DNA of 31,551 nt from Fragilaria crotonensis (taxonomy: Eukaryota; Bacillariophyta; Fragilariophyceae; Fragilariales; Fragilariaceae), in the NCBI GenBank assembly GCA_022925895.1, contig JAKSYS010000709.1:1-31551 (forward strand), written 5' to 3'. This document shows, in pieces, positions 9,404 to 18,419 of the stretch (position 1 is the first letter of the stretch; every line of letters starts with the position of its first letter). A model generated the notes under the pieces. That model was not told the DNA's origin and searched no databases. It saw only the letters and a program-made list of their open reading frames with translations. The translations under genes were made by a program, and so were the position numbers.

Positions 9404-10735
9404 ATGATGCACATACAACACACAACGACGCTTGCCAACAAGCGCATCTCAGTCTCTGCGCTCTGTTGTTCTTCTGACAGTGACCACAATGAAACGATGT
9501 ATGCTGTAAATCCACAAACTGGAGTTCTCGATGCGCAGATTGATTGCCGCAGCGCCCATTACAATACAACTAAGCCATACTTCGATTGGCAAATTGCTGA
9601 GACCTTCGACTCCCAATTTGAACGCAATGACGAACAAGCCTCCACTGTCTTCCAGAGTTTTGCCTCGTGTAAGAACAAGCCAGAAATTACCCAGCTGAGT
9701 TTGCAGGTTCCATCCCATGTCTGTTTCGTCAACCGCAGCATCCCGAGCGAAACCGATCATGAATGGGAACAAGAAAGAAGTCTCCCAGAATTTGCACCTC
9801 CTACGACAGATCTAGAGATCGAAACTCAGCTCACACTTGACATGGATTCTTCGCTCAAGAGGAAGCGCGAGAATTGTCTCATTGACTTCATGTTGGCAGA
9901 TTTTGACCCTCATGCGATGCGTCGTAGTTTTTACACGAGACCAACTACCTCGACAAGGGAAGAGGATCTCTGTGTCAACGGGGAATCTTGCATAGATATC
10001 AAGGCTTCGAGAGGAGAATCCCCAAACAACGCCAGCGCTGCTAGCAGAACCCTTCCACACTACAGTAATAACCCAATCTCGTCCCTCCTCGATGATGGAG
10101 AAAAGGTGTCAAGAACGGAAACCACTACCCCAGAAGCCAGCCTCTTTCACCTAATTGACAGAATCCTCGTTTCTCAGGTAGATACCGAGACAACGAACAG
10201 TTCTATTGATGAAGGTGTGCAGCACCCCGAATGCAAGTCAGCAAAAGAAGCAGGCATCACCACGCAACGCAATGATGTTGACGGATTGCTTGACCCAATT
10301 ACGTTCGAAACATTGTGCAGCAATGACTCGTACTGGTCGGAATCTTCATGTGCGAACTTCACATCTGACACTGACTCAGACAACTTTGGAGGATGGCATG
10401 ATATCTTGGAGGCTCACAACGACGGGCCATCTAAGAAAGACCAAGACACCGCTGAAGAAAGACTCAACCTAGCTATGAAGCTTTCCAGCCTAACGACATC
10501 TAGTCTCCAAGAGGACCGGGCTAATGGCCTTCCCAAGTCTCATTCTCAAACAATGGTGAACTCGTCAAGATCTCGCGAACAGCTTCAGTCAGGATTGGTG
10601 CTGCAAAAGTGGAACGGAACCCCGTTGCTTCGCCTTCCTGGGGCCAGAGTCAAGGTTAGACGCAGAATGTTTAAGGGCGAAAAGTTGTCGGTCTCTCACC
10701 TGTTTAGAGACATCGAATTGTTGACATTCGGTTGA
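9404..10735 (+). CDS. Unknown 443-aa protein, acidic/Ser-rich, probably lineage-specific
   Basis: A single long open frame with no intron. The in-frame TTG at 9398 is ignored; ATG-ATG at 9404 is the likely start. The product is hydrophilic, rich in Ser, Thr, Asp and Glu, without a membrane segment or signal peptide. It has a basic patch (SLKRKREN, about residue 150), a stretch of Ser/Asp-rich sequence (TSDTDSDNFGGWHDIL) in the second half, and a basic C-terminus (ARVKVRRRMFKGEKLSVSHL). The profile fits a largely disordered, perhaps nuclear, regulatory protein, but no family is recognised and no function is proposed. The 223-bp palindrome lies just upstream and may overlap its promoter. Confidence 0.75.
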   Translation: MMHIQHTTTLANKRISVSALCCSSDSDHNETMYAVNPQTGVLDAQIDCRSAHYNTTKPYFDWQIAETFDSQFERNDEQASTVFQSFASCKNKPEITQLSLQVPSHVCFVNRSIPSETDHEWEQERSLPEFAPPTTDLEIETQLTLDMDSSLKRKRENCLIDFMLADFDPHAMRRSFYTRPTTSTREEDLCVNGESCIDIKASRGESPNNASAASRTLPHYSNNPISSLLDDGEKVSRTETTTPEASLFHLIDRILVSQVDTETTNSSIDEGVQHPECKSAKEAGITTQRNDVDGLLDPITFETLCSNDSYWSESSCANFTSDTDSDNFGGWHDILEAHNDGPSKKDQDTAEERLNLAMKLSSLTTSSLQEDRANGLPKSHSQTMVNSSRSREQLQSGLVLQKWNGTPLLRLPGARVKVRRRMFKGEKLSVSHLFRDIELLTFG

Positions 10736-11443
10736 GCCGGCTTGACCACGAATTCATCCTCGCACTGGCACAAGCCGAAGTTTCAAAAGAACATGTTTAG
10801 GAACACACAATGTACATTCACTTGATGAGTGCTCTGTTTACTCGTGGGGAGCCAGAACAACGGCCAAGATATTTATTTATCTGCTTAAAAATGACATGGG
10901 TGAACCAAAGGATTCTGATAATGGAGAACTTCCAAAAAATGCCTCTAGTGATTCCATCTCTGATCTCTGTCGCTAGAAACGGAAGCCGCTCTCAGCGCTC
11001 AACGGAAGTGATGCATTCATGACAAGTTTTTGTCGAGCACAAGATAGAACGTAGAACGTAAAACCCAGTGAAAGGCAAGATTCACATCACTATGTCGCCT
11101 AGTAGTGCTTCCTTAACACGAGATCGTCCAAAGTAGAACTGAGAGCCTCCTTTGGTCGAACGAGGAAAGGAACCCCCTTCTCCGACCGTGCCCGCAGCCC
11201 TTCGTTAGACAACATTAGAGTCTCTGGAACAAGAGGTCAAGGTACCATGACGCAAGCCGATGATATACTCAGTCGTATGACGAAGCACTGCAACACATGA
11301 ATTGGTCAGTTCCAGATCGAGAATCCTTTTAGGCCATGCTTGCTCAATGCATGTACGCCGGTATCGACTATAACTATTGACATTTACGGAGTATTGAGGA
11401 AGTCGGAACGATTTTGTTGCCAGCAGCACTACTTGAGCACTTA
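10736..11443. other. Intergenic, nothing recognised
   Basis: The sequence lies between the 3' ends of two convergent genes (unknown protein and L15). ORFs are at most 74 aa and show no motif. The 3' UTRs and poly(A) sites of both genes should be here. Confidence 0.6.
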
Positions 11444-12398
11444 TTACTTATCCTTCCCTTCTGCCACCTCTTTTTCGATAGTAGCATTCGCCGCATCCGC
11501 CAACTCTGGTCTCATCCGTAATAAGTTTTTCATTTGCACCTGAGGACTGAGATAACCACGATTCTTGAAACTACGATAGTATGTCAAGAGGCGAGGAGGA
11601 GGAGCGGCACGCTTGGGTAGCACCTCAAACTTTTGTGGCTTCAACAATGCACGCAGCGCCAATCGATTCAGATGGACAGTTGTGATTTCTCCTCCAATGG
11701 ATTCCATCGCAGTAATCGCTGCTTGTGATGCTCTCGAGACCTCAATCACAAGCGGCGTCTTGATGCGCTCGCTCCCACGTGCCAATAGCTTGACTCCGTG
11801 TTCAATAGAGTTGTGCTTGGTAATTCCAGCCTCTACCAAATCCTTCATCGTCAATGGTTGTTTCTTGGGATCAATACGACCCATATCGACATAATCTTGT
11901 AGAGTTCCAAGATTGACTCCCACCATGGGAGTGGCATTCGAATTGGTAAAGCCTCGTTTGGGCAGGAGTCGGTAAAATTTGGTTTGACCACCTTCGAAAG
12001 ATGGATGGATATTGCCACCGGACCTAGCCTTCTGTCCCTTGTGCCCACGACCGCATGTCTTTCCTTTTGATGATCCAATACCTCTGCCGACACGTCGCGC
12101 CTAGGTGACACACATGTGAGACATCTGACGCGAGATAACATAGACTTTATGAAACCAAAATGCAACGGCAACGAAACCAACCAATTGTCAATTACCTTCT
12201 TGATAGCTCCTGGATTGTCCGCCAAGTTATTGAGACGCATAGGTAACAACCTCCCTTTCTGCGGGTCGTGGAAAGGAACCGAAGTCCCTGTTGCTGTATT
12301 CCCGGGCGAGTCGAAACAGATTGAACGTCATGGTGCAATGGCACAACGTGGTGAAACGAAAGAAGGGTGATAGCAGACTGAACAGCTTCTATCTTCAT
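11444..12398 (-). CDS. Ribosomal protein uL15, bacterial type, probably mitochondrial
   Basis: Bacterial-type L15 of the large subunit. Conserved exon: ATG 12240 to 12196 (RLNNLADNPGAIKK). After a 95-bp intron (12101-12195) exon 2 runs from 12100 to 11444, starting ARRVGRGIGSSKGKTCGRGH with the L15 signature GRGHKGQKAR. The spliced conserved part is 233 aa. The C-terminal extension (YYRSFKNRGYLSP) is like mitochondrial L15. Upstream, the frame from ATG 12398 encodes a basic, acid-poor leader ending in RFLSTTRRKG, a good mitochondrial presequence, but it is one base out of frame with RLNNL near 12250; a single missing base there would join them. If that frame break is real, translation would start at 12240 without a presequence. 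ATG 12398 lies inside the target duplication of the adjacent MITE. Confidence 0.93.
12101..12195 (-). other. Intron of the L15 gene, 95 bp
   Basis: On the minus strand it starts gtaattgac and ends gtgtcacctag. It sits between Lys-Lys and Ala-Arg-Arg of a conserved L15 stretch and splicing preserves phase 0, so the boundaries are well supported. Confidence 0.9.
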
Positions 12399-12400
12399 CG
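12393..12400. repeat. Left target-site duplication of the MITE
   Basis: CTTCATCG, identical to the copy at 13051-13058. On the minus strand it reads CGATGAAG and contains the ATG at 12398-12396 that opens the L15 leader. Confidence 0.85.
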
Positions 12401-13050
12401 GGGATGCCTAATGCGCTTAGAATTAATGCGCTTATAAAGCACTTGCACCAATCAAAATCTTCCAAATTTCGGGTGGGGTTGCTCTCCCGAAAGAGTCATC
12501 GACCTTTCTGAAAATATCAATAACGGTTTAATTCAGGTTTGCTACGCCAATCTTGAGTTTATATATTTTAATTTACCTTACTCGAGTGAATGAAGTTGTC
12601 ATTGGTTCGTAGTAGGACGACAGTACGTTCACGTGTGAGGGGGCTGACGACGATGGGTGAGGGTTAAACAGACGGATACACATCCAATGCATCGGCGAGT
12701 CTCTTTGCATGTGTTTTTTTGCTTTCTCTTGGTAAAAGTACAAGTACTCTGAGTGTTGCGAAGTGCGACGAAGACTTCTAAATTTGTTGATCTATTAAAG
12801 AAGTACCAGCCCTGTTTATACATACACTCAGTGGTGGTAGTTCAGATATGGCACATGTATGCATACACAGACTTCGTGTATGACATACATGTTTGATCTC
12901 GTGGTCATAAGCGCAAAGTGACCTTCATACTTAGACAAGGGGTGAAACAGAATTATTGACTTCGAAATTGCAATGATGACGTTTTGGAAGATTTTGATTG
13001 GTGCAAGTGCTTTATAAGCGCATTAATTCTAAGCGCATTAGGCACTCCCT
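12401..13050. mobile_element. MITE, 650 bp, with long TIRs and 8-9 bp target duplication
   Basis: The 61-bp stretch 12406-12466 is repeated without a mismatch, inverted, at 12983-13043. The extreme ends (ggggatgcc at the left; ggcactccct at the right) are also inverted but with small differences. CTTCATCG at 12393-12400 and 13051-13058 flanks it directly (TCTTCATCG if one base is counted outside). An 8-bp duplication fits hAT, 9 bp fits Mutator-like elements. The interior holds no transposase; 12467-12982 only has short ORFs. Each TIR includes the tandem AATGCGCTTA, a CCAAT/ATTGG box and TTATAAAG/CTTTATAA. Confidence 0.9.
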
Positions 13051-13058
13051 CTTCATCG
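13051..13058. repeat. Right target-site duplication of the MITE
   Basis: CTTCATCG, the second copy. Sequence beyond it (from 13059) should be the original upstream region of the L15 gene before insertion. Confidence 0.85.
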
Positions 13059-13635
13059 TATTAGCAGGACTCCAGTATTTGGATCCGCTATCCGTCTCAC
13101 CACCGGATGGATGTTGGTGATACAGGCAGACTGAAAGGAATTCTGATGCACATGCAGATTTCTGATGCCTGATGGATCGGAATTTTGGCTTGTGCGAAAT
13201 TTCTGATTCCGTTTTGATTCCCTCTTGACTCGTGACTCGTGACTACTAGCTACTGTCTAGTGTCTAGTACCGAGTGGTATGCTTGCGCAATTTGAAGTTA
13301 CATCTCTTTGTGAACGAGTAGTACAACATGTACCGGTAGAGTCCTCGAGTACATCGACTTGGAATACTGTCAGAGTGCTACTACCAGTAGTACTACCGTA
13401 TTACCTCGGAAATGCGACCGAGGTAGTACTTCTCTTATAGGATTCCACCGATCTTGCGGATTAATTAGAACTGGTACTATGTTGCATAATTGGGGTACTT
13501 GATGACGTTTTTCGTGCGTTTGCGTGGGGCATATGAACTGCAAACAATAGTACCAGCATTTTGGGTTCTGCAACATCTGTTGCACCTATTGTATCTTTAC
13601 GTGCTTCGTATATGGAACGAATGCAACTCCGCCAC
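13059..13635. other. Intergenic, short tandem motifs only
   Basis: No gene is supported. Short repeats such as gactcgtgactcgtgacta and tgtctagtgtctagtacc near 13229-13270, and an imperfect hairpin with CCTCGG/CCGAGG and AGTACTA/TAGTACT arms at about 13388-13430, occur in GTAC-rich spacer DNA. This was probably the original L15 promoter region. Confidence 0.5.
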
Positions 13636-14093
13636 CTACTTGGGGGAAAGCAGAGCAGCAGCTTCGTTACCAGGAGCCTTGCCTTCCTCGGCCGGCCGCC
13701 TTGCCGCCTCCTGTCGACGCATCTCAGCAGCTTTGTCTTGGGCCTGAGCCTTGTTATCTTCCTCTCTGCGACGCTGAACTGCAGTTATAGCAGCAGCCTC
13801 CTTTGCCTCCGGCTTGTGCACGTCGACGGGCTTCGCTTTGCTTTCTTGTTCTTGCTGGCTGACCAATGCAGCAACTTCCGCCGATTTCTTTGCCTCAGCC
13901 TGACCGCGATGACGTGCTTCCGCTTTAGAAGCCTTGGCGGCATGTTTTCGTGTCGAAGACGCTGAGCCAACGCAGCCTCCTCCGCCACCATTTTTGCCTC
14001 GGCTTGCTGATGTCTTTCAGGAGCAGGACTCTGCTGCCTGCATTTGTGTCCTGTCCGCGACGTCGTTCCTCCGAGGGACACTTCGCTTGACAC
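13636..14093 (-). pseudogene. Broken Ala/Glu/Lys-rich coiled-coil protein fragment
   Basis: Two minus-strand frames each carry the same style of sequence. The 5' frame has QQAEAKMVAEEAALAQRLR; after a change near 13945 the other frame has QAEAKKSAEVAALVSQQEQE and continues as a charged helix (AVQRRREEDNKAQAQDKAA) to a TAG at 13636-13638. The two QAEAK..AE.AAL units look like tandem repeats of about 33-40 residues. No in-frame ATG precedes the first unit, so this is a fragment or a gene with unseen 5' exons. Long charged helices suggest a coiled coil; function unknown. Confidence 0.5.
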
Positions 14094-14775
14094 AAAGTTG
14101 TCTTGGCAGAATGGGACTCCTCAATCCCAATCTTAGACTAGTCTCTAGGTCAACTTATATGACTACCGGTAGTCTCTAGTTCATCTGTTGTCTGTTGTTC
14201 ATGCGGTTCATTGTACTCGTGCTTTTTTACTGTTCACACTTTTAGTGTTAATTGGTACTGTACCTGGTACTTTAGCACGGTGATAGCACGGTGTTCTTTC
14301 CTACTTGGTGAATTTACCGAACCCTACACGGTTGCTTTATTTGTTTCATGAATTTGAGGTACATCCGTATCCGTAGTACCTCGTACGGTCAAATGAAGGA
14401 AAGCTGGCGTACTTGTACGGGAGAACTTGTACTACGTACAACCTGGTTAGTTTTGTACGATGCGGTTAACGAAGCACATGCACCGTACTGCATTCCGCTG
14501 TAGCCGTATACCTGAGTAGCAGACATGGTTTCTGTTTCTTCGAGTTCATCAGAACATCATCAACAAGAGCCAGAGCTGCGTTTCAAAAGCGATCATTTCG
14601 AAGGTGACTGAACTCAAACGTAACTAACCTCGTGTCACAACTCCATCCAAGCGGTTCAGAGAATCCATTAGGAGACTCAAGCTCTGTTGTTGTGCTGTAG
14701 TCATCCAAATTACTGAGAATTGAGAACGACTCGTTGTTTTTGAAATAGAAGAGACGAGTCACGATACGGACACGT
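14094..14775. other. Intergenic, probable promoter of the OTU gene
   Basis: GTAC-rich spacer, including a tandem tagcacggtg pair near 14273-14293. No gene or RNA is recognised. The part next to 14776 should contain the OTU-gene promoter, but no element stands out. Confidence 0.5.
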
Positions 14776-16374
14776 TTGAATGACAGAGTGATGCGAGTTA
14801 TTTTGACAACGGCGTATTGCAATCAAAAGAGATCAGAGTCTGCAGTGGATCTTGTTGACGATTTTGGTGTACAGGAGGAACTACTAGGAGAAGAAGAGAA
14901 CGACTTGTCGACTGCGAACGACGCGAAATCGGAGTCACAACCTAATCACTGTTTTGTTGGCTGTGCAACGTCATCGTCAGACACTCTGCCTGAGGAGTTG
15001 GAGCATAGTAGCAACGATCTCGAACGTAAATTGCCGGCCACCAGAAGGGAGGAACCTTCATTGAAACGAAAGTTGCCTTCACTCGAGTCACAAGGGAGTC
15101 TGAAGAAATCCGCAGCAGACAGCAACGACGATTCTAAAAAGCCGGCTGCCAAAATGACTGCAGGGCGCTACGCTTCCGACGAGAGAGATCCTCCGCCATG
15201 TCATGAAGAAGACGAGAACACCGTTTCCTTGGTTGACTATAATGATGTGCATGATCATTCTCGACCCACGACAAAGGCAGTCACTCTACGAAACTTTTCC
15301 AAGGCGTTAAAAGAGCGCGGACTCGAGATTCGTGAAGAACAAGAAGGTGACGGCAACTGCCTCGAGCCGTATCACTACAAGTGTATGGTGATCCCAGTAT
15401 GCATATGGACGTTCGCCACCAGTGTCTAGATCACATGGCGAAGGATGAGGAACATTTTCTCAATTCGTAGAAGACGAAGATTTCAGTAAGTATTTGAAGC
15501 GAAAGCGCACGGCAGGTGTACATGGGAACAATCCGGAGATTCAAGCTATTTCGGAGCTTTTCAATCGACCAGTCGAGGTCTTCACACCCGATAATGGCGC
15601 AACGCCTCTGAATATTTTTCAATCGGAGTACAAGACCTCTGATGTACCGATTCGTTTGAGCTATCAGGACAAACACTACGATGCGGTGGTTGATCCCCTT
15701 CTACCCACAGCTGGTCTAGGTCTTGGGTTGCCAGGCTTGCAACCTGGGTTGGCAGACAAGATGCAGATGGAAAAAGCGGTTCGTGAATCTGATCAAATGG
15801 CCGACCAAGCTAACCTTAAAAGGGTGCTCCAGGAGTCGCACAACGATGAGTTACAACGTGCTATTAAGGAGAGTGCGCTGTCTGTCGATCGCATGTATAA
15901 TGATAAAGCATTGGCCCTGTCGGATATGGAGGCTACCGACTTTGATCTGGAACAAGCAGTAAGTCCCTTTGAAAGAAGGTACTGTCTTGTTTCGCTAGTT
16001 CCTTCTCACAGTGGTAACTCGCCTTTTAGGTTTTGGAGAGTTCATTGGCGGCCTTTCATCAGCAGGAGGCTGGGCATAAGTTGGGAGCAGCGGCGCGGTC
16101 GGTCCGTGAGCCTGAAAGTTCGTCGATATTCGTCTCACACACACCCCCAGTTGCTGCGGCGTCGCCTTTTGCCGTGGCGCCTGCTGCTGCTGCAAGTGTT
16201 CCTCAAGAAGAAGTTTCGGGGTTGCCGTCATCTACCAGCACGGATGAGTATCCGCCGACTGTGCAAGAATTAGTGATGAACGGGTTTGAGCTGTCCAAGG
16301 TGATTCGTGCTTACGAGCTAATTGGTGACAACTTCGATGATTTGTTTCTGTTCTTGATGAACACGAATACTTGA
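14776..16374 (+). CDS. OTU-domain deubiquitinase, OTUD5-like, with UIM-like helices
   Basis: OTU cysteine proteases cleave ubiquitin from proteins. A Ser/acidic N-terminus (about 165 aa) precedes the OTU domain: EGDGNCL with catalytic Cys at 15358-15360, then RAVSLQVYGDPSMH, CLDHMAKDEEHF, KYLKRKR, VHGNNPEIQAI, FNRPVEVF and KHYDAVVDP with catalytic His at 15674-15676. The order and VHGNN/KRKR match OTUD5. Four UIM-like helices follow (MEKAVRESD, LKRVLQESH, LQRAIKESA, LEQAVLESS), the last joined across an intron (15959-16029), then a C-terminal UBA-like stretch (TVQELVMNGFELSKVIRAYE). As read, about four bases are missing right after DGNCL (the usual Phe) and one base near 15456. Both break the frame, so this is a pseudogene or a sequence error. 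Confidence 0.88.
15959..16029 (+). other. Intron of the OTU gene, 71 bp
   Basis: Starts with the consensus donor gtaagt after GAACAAGCA and ends cgccttttag before GTTTTGGAG. Splicing keeps phase and joins DLEQA to VLESS, rebuilding a UIM-like helix. Confidence 0.88.
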
Positions 16375-16427
16375 AGTTGGGTTTTTACATAAAATAGAGA
16401 TGTGTGCACATACTAGTTTACAAAGCT

Positions 16428-17806
16428 TTACCAATAGTCACTGAGAAAGGATTCGTCACTAACTGAAGTGGGGCAAAAGGGCGCGTCGTCTGACGTCGGC
16501 TCTTCCTTGCAACATTCAGAGACAGGCAGGATGCGCTTACGTGGTTTGAAGCTGCTTGCATCTACCATCGAAGTGTCTTCTGGAACTGGAATGGGCATCA
16601 AGCAAGGCGAGGGTAGAGGCTGGCGGATTCGTCGTCGACTGCGGCGTGCCGCCTTCTTTGTTCCCAATCCTCTCCAATTGCGAGCAAGGCGACACAGGGG
16701 TTTCTGTAAACACGTCTAGGTGTCGGGGAGAAGCCATCAATTTGCTTGACAGCGAGTCTACTGGAGCAAACTTCGGAGGGAAGCGTGGTCACGTGGCTCG
16801 TCGATCAAAGGCGGATTATCAGCTGACGCCAGTGCGATCGACAATAACTGAATCCATCGGCGGTTCGATTTTTTGAGCGACGCGTGGCGGTGTCCACAGT
16901 GGAGGCAGAGGTCGTAGTCGATCTGGCCGGTGGCAAGTTGGTCCTTTGAGTCGCGATCATGGCCTCATTCTTGATAATCTTCACTGTTGACAACTTCTTC
17001 GCTACAGTATGAACAGTCCAGCCATAGATACCTAGAAGCACGACTACTGCCAGAGCCAACCCAGAGAGCATGATGTCGACATCCCGGGCTTCTCGTTCTG
17101 CAAGAGTCTCGAGGAGTCGAAGTACTTGAGCGTGAGTATCGACAGGCGGTTGACACGCCTGCAAGGTGTCGTCTCCATCAATGATGGGAGGAAGCTCTTC
17201 TACTTCTTCCTGATCCGCGACGAGATGATCCTTGCCGGATGTCACGTCAAAGGCAACATGCAGCTCAGTTGAGGGCTGCTTTGTGTTGATCATAATACCA
17301 GAATTCTCTTGGAATGAAGGCATCGACCTGGGAAAGAGAGAAAGTGGCCGGGGACGAAGTCACTTCAAATCGTTCGTCATTATCCACGAGACGAGCGAAG
17401 CAGTTTGACAAGCCCATTAGGTACCCTTGACCTTGCTTGAGACCTTCAAGCAGTACGTTATCAATACCACAAGGATTGAATCCTTGTTGACGAACACGTA
17501 TAATTGCTTCGTTCGACTCGTGAATCTCAGGCAAACTGTCAAGTCGCACCATAGAGGAAAGGACGAGTCTGGCGGCGCGCCATCGCTAAGACCGATCGAA
17601 GAATCAAGATCGAAGGGCAGTCGTCGACCGACGCCATGCTCGTAGACTTTCGCACGATCGACGACATGAAGTAGGGTACAGTGTTGGCTATTGACAGAGA
17701 TGAAAAGACTGAAAAGAACCGAAATAGCCAACGTTTCGTAATGCAAGTGCAGTTGATGTTGATGGGTTGTCGGCATGCAGTTTTGACTTGAATTGGGCAA
17801 TGGCAT
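16428..17806 (-). CDS. Predicted single-pass membrane protein with signal peptide, multi-exon
   Basis: Start at ATG 17806-17804, in host DNA next to the LTR. A hydrophobic stretch (TLAISVLFSLFISVNSQ) is a likely signal peptide. Later come an acidic region (ADQEEVEELPPIIDGDD), a membrane segment (IMLSGLALAVVVLLGIYGW) and a basic, Ser/Thr-rich tail ending near 16428 (SVSDESFLSDYW). The pieces lie in different frames. An intron at 17328-17424 (gtacctaat...ctctttcccag, 97 bp) joins GQG to SMPSFQ in frame; a possible second at 16761-16827 and one near 17590-17680 are less certain. The tail may also hold a frameshift near 16670. A luminal domain, one helix and a cytoplasmic tail are inferred; no family is recognised. 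Confidence 0.55.
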
Positions 17807-17808
17807 CA

Positions 17809-18039
17809 TGAACAAGTACTGTGGTGCGCTAGTGGGCTAGCTACGGTTGCTGTATGTCACAGTAGCTGACTAGCCGTTTGTATGTGAGTCAGCGTAGAGA
17901 CGTGTTAGCGATGGATACGATCGTTCCGAAATGCACGGAGCGTATCTTATAATTTTTACGATTTACCTTGTGTTTACCTATCTTCTCTTTTATCTTCTTT
18001 TGTAAGTGTTGCACCACGGACCTCATGACGGTATTTACA
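17809..18039 (+). repeat. 5' LTR of copia 2
   Basis: Starts TGAACAAG, ends TATTTACA. TATAAT-like sequence near 17948 could place transcription start in the second half. The first base is 3 bp from the ATG of the minus-strand membrane-protein gene. Confidence 0.93.
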
Positions 18040-18056
18040 CGGTTTATCAGACCCAT
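18040..18056 (+). other. Possible primer-binding site of copia 2
   Basis: cggtttatcagaccc right after the 5' LTR resembles the initiator-tRNA-Met complement tggtatcagagc, with small differences. Position fits; the match is imperfect. Confidence 0.35.
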
Positions 18057-18419
18057 ATGCGCAGCGTGAGCGAAATTATATTAGAACAGATTGTGTGTGC
18101 GAAGGAGAGGTCCGAGAGTGAAATGTGCTTTATGATTTATTATCCCTTTTACGTCGCGCATGCGAACACCGAGTGTGATTGTGCCATGCGTGCGAATACC
18201 GGATAAAAATTGATGACGATCAATCACAGACGCCGGTGCCCATGTGCATATGTTGAACGATGAGGGCATCCTCCGACAACAATAGCGAATCAGCGTGAGC
18301 GAATGGAAGTCACTAGCGAGCTGATCACTCGCGACGGACTTTGATCTGTGATGTCTGTGCACAGATTCGTCGTTGGTGAGGGTATCCTCTAACGATATGC
18401 GTTTGTGATATAGTTTACT

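Noticed and set aside
12467-12492. Short inverted repeat TTTCGGG/CCCGAAA inside the MITE as a terminator
   Set aside because: Seven-bp arms with a 12-nt loop and no supporting context; eukaryotic genes do not use such terminators.
13388-13430. Imperfect hairpin AGTACTACC...TCGG as an RNA gene
   Set aside because: Arms are only 6-7 bp with an 8-nt insertion, in GTAC-rich DNA where such pairs arise easily.
17417-17815. Membrane-protein start upstream of 17806, within the LTR
   Set aside because: Codons upstream of 17806 are LTR sequence; the Met at 17809 straddles the junction, so the first host-encoded Met at 17806 was chosen.
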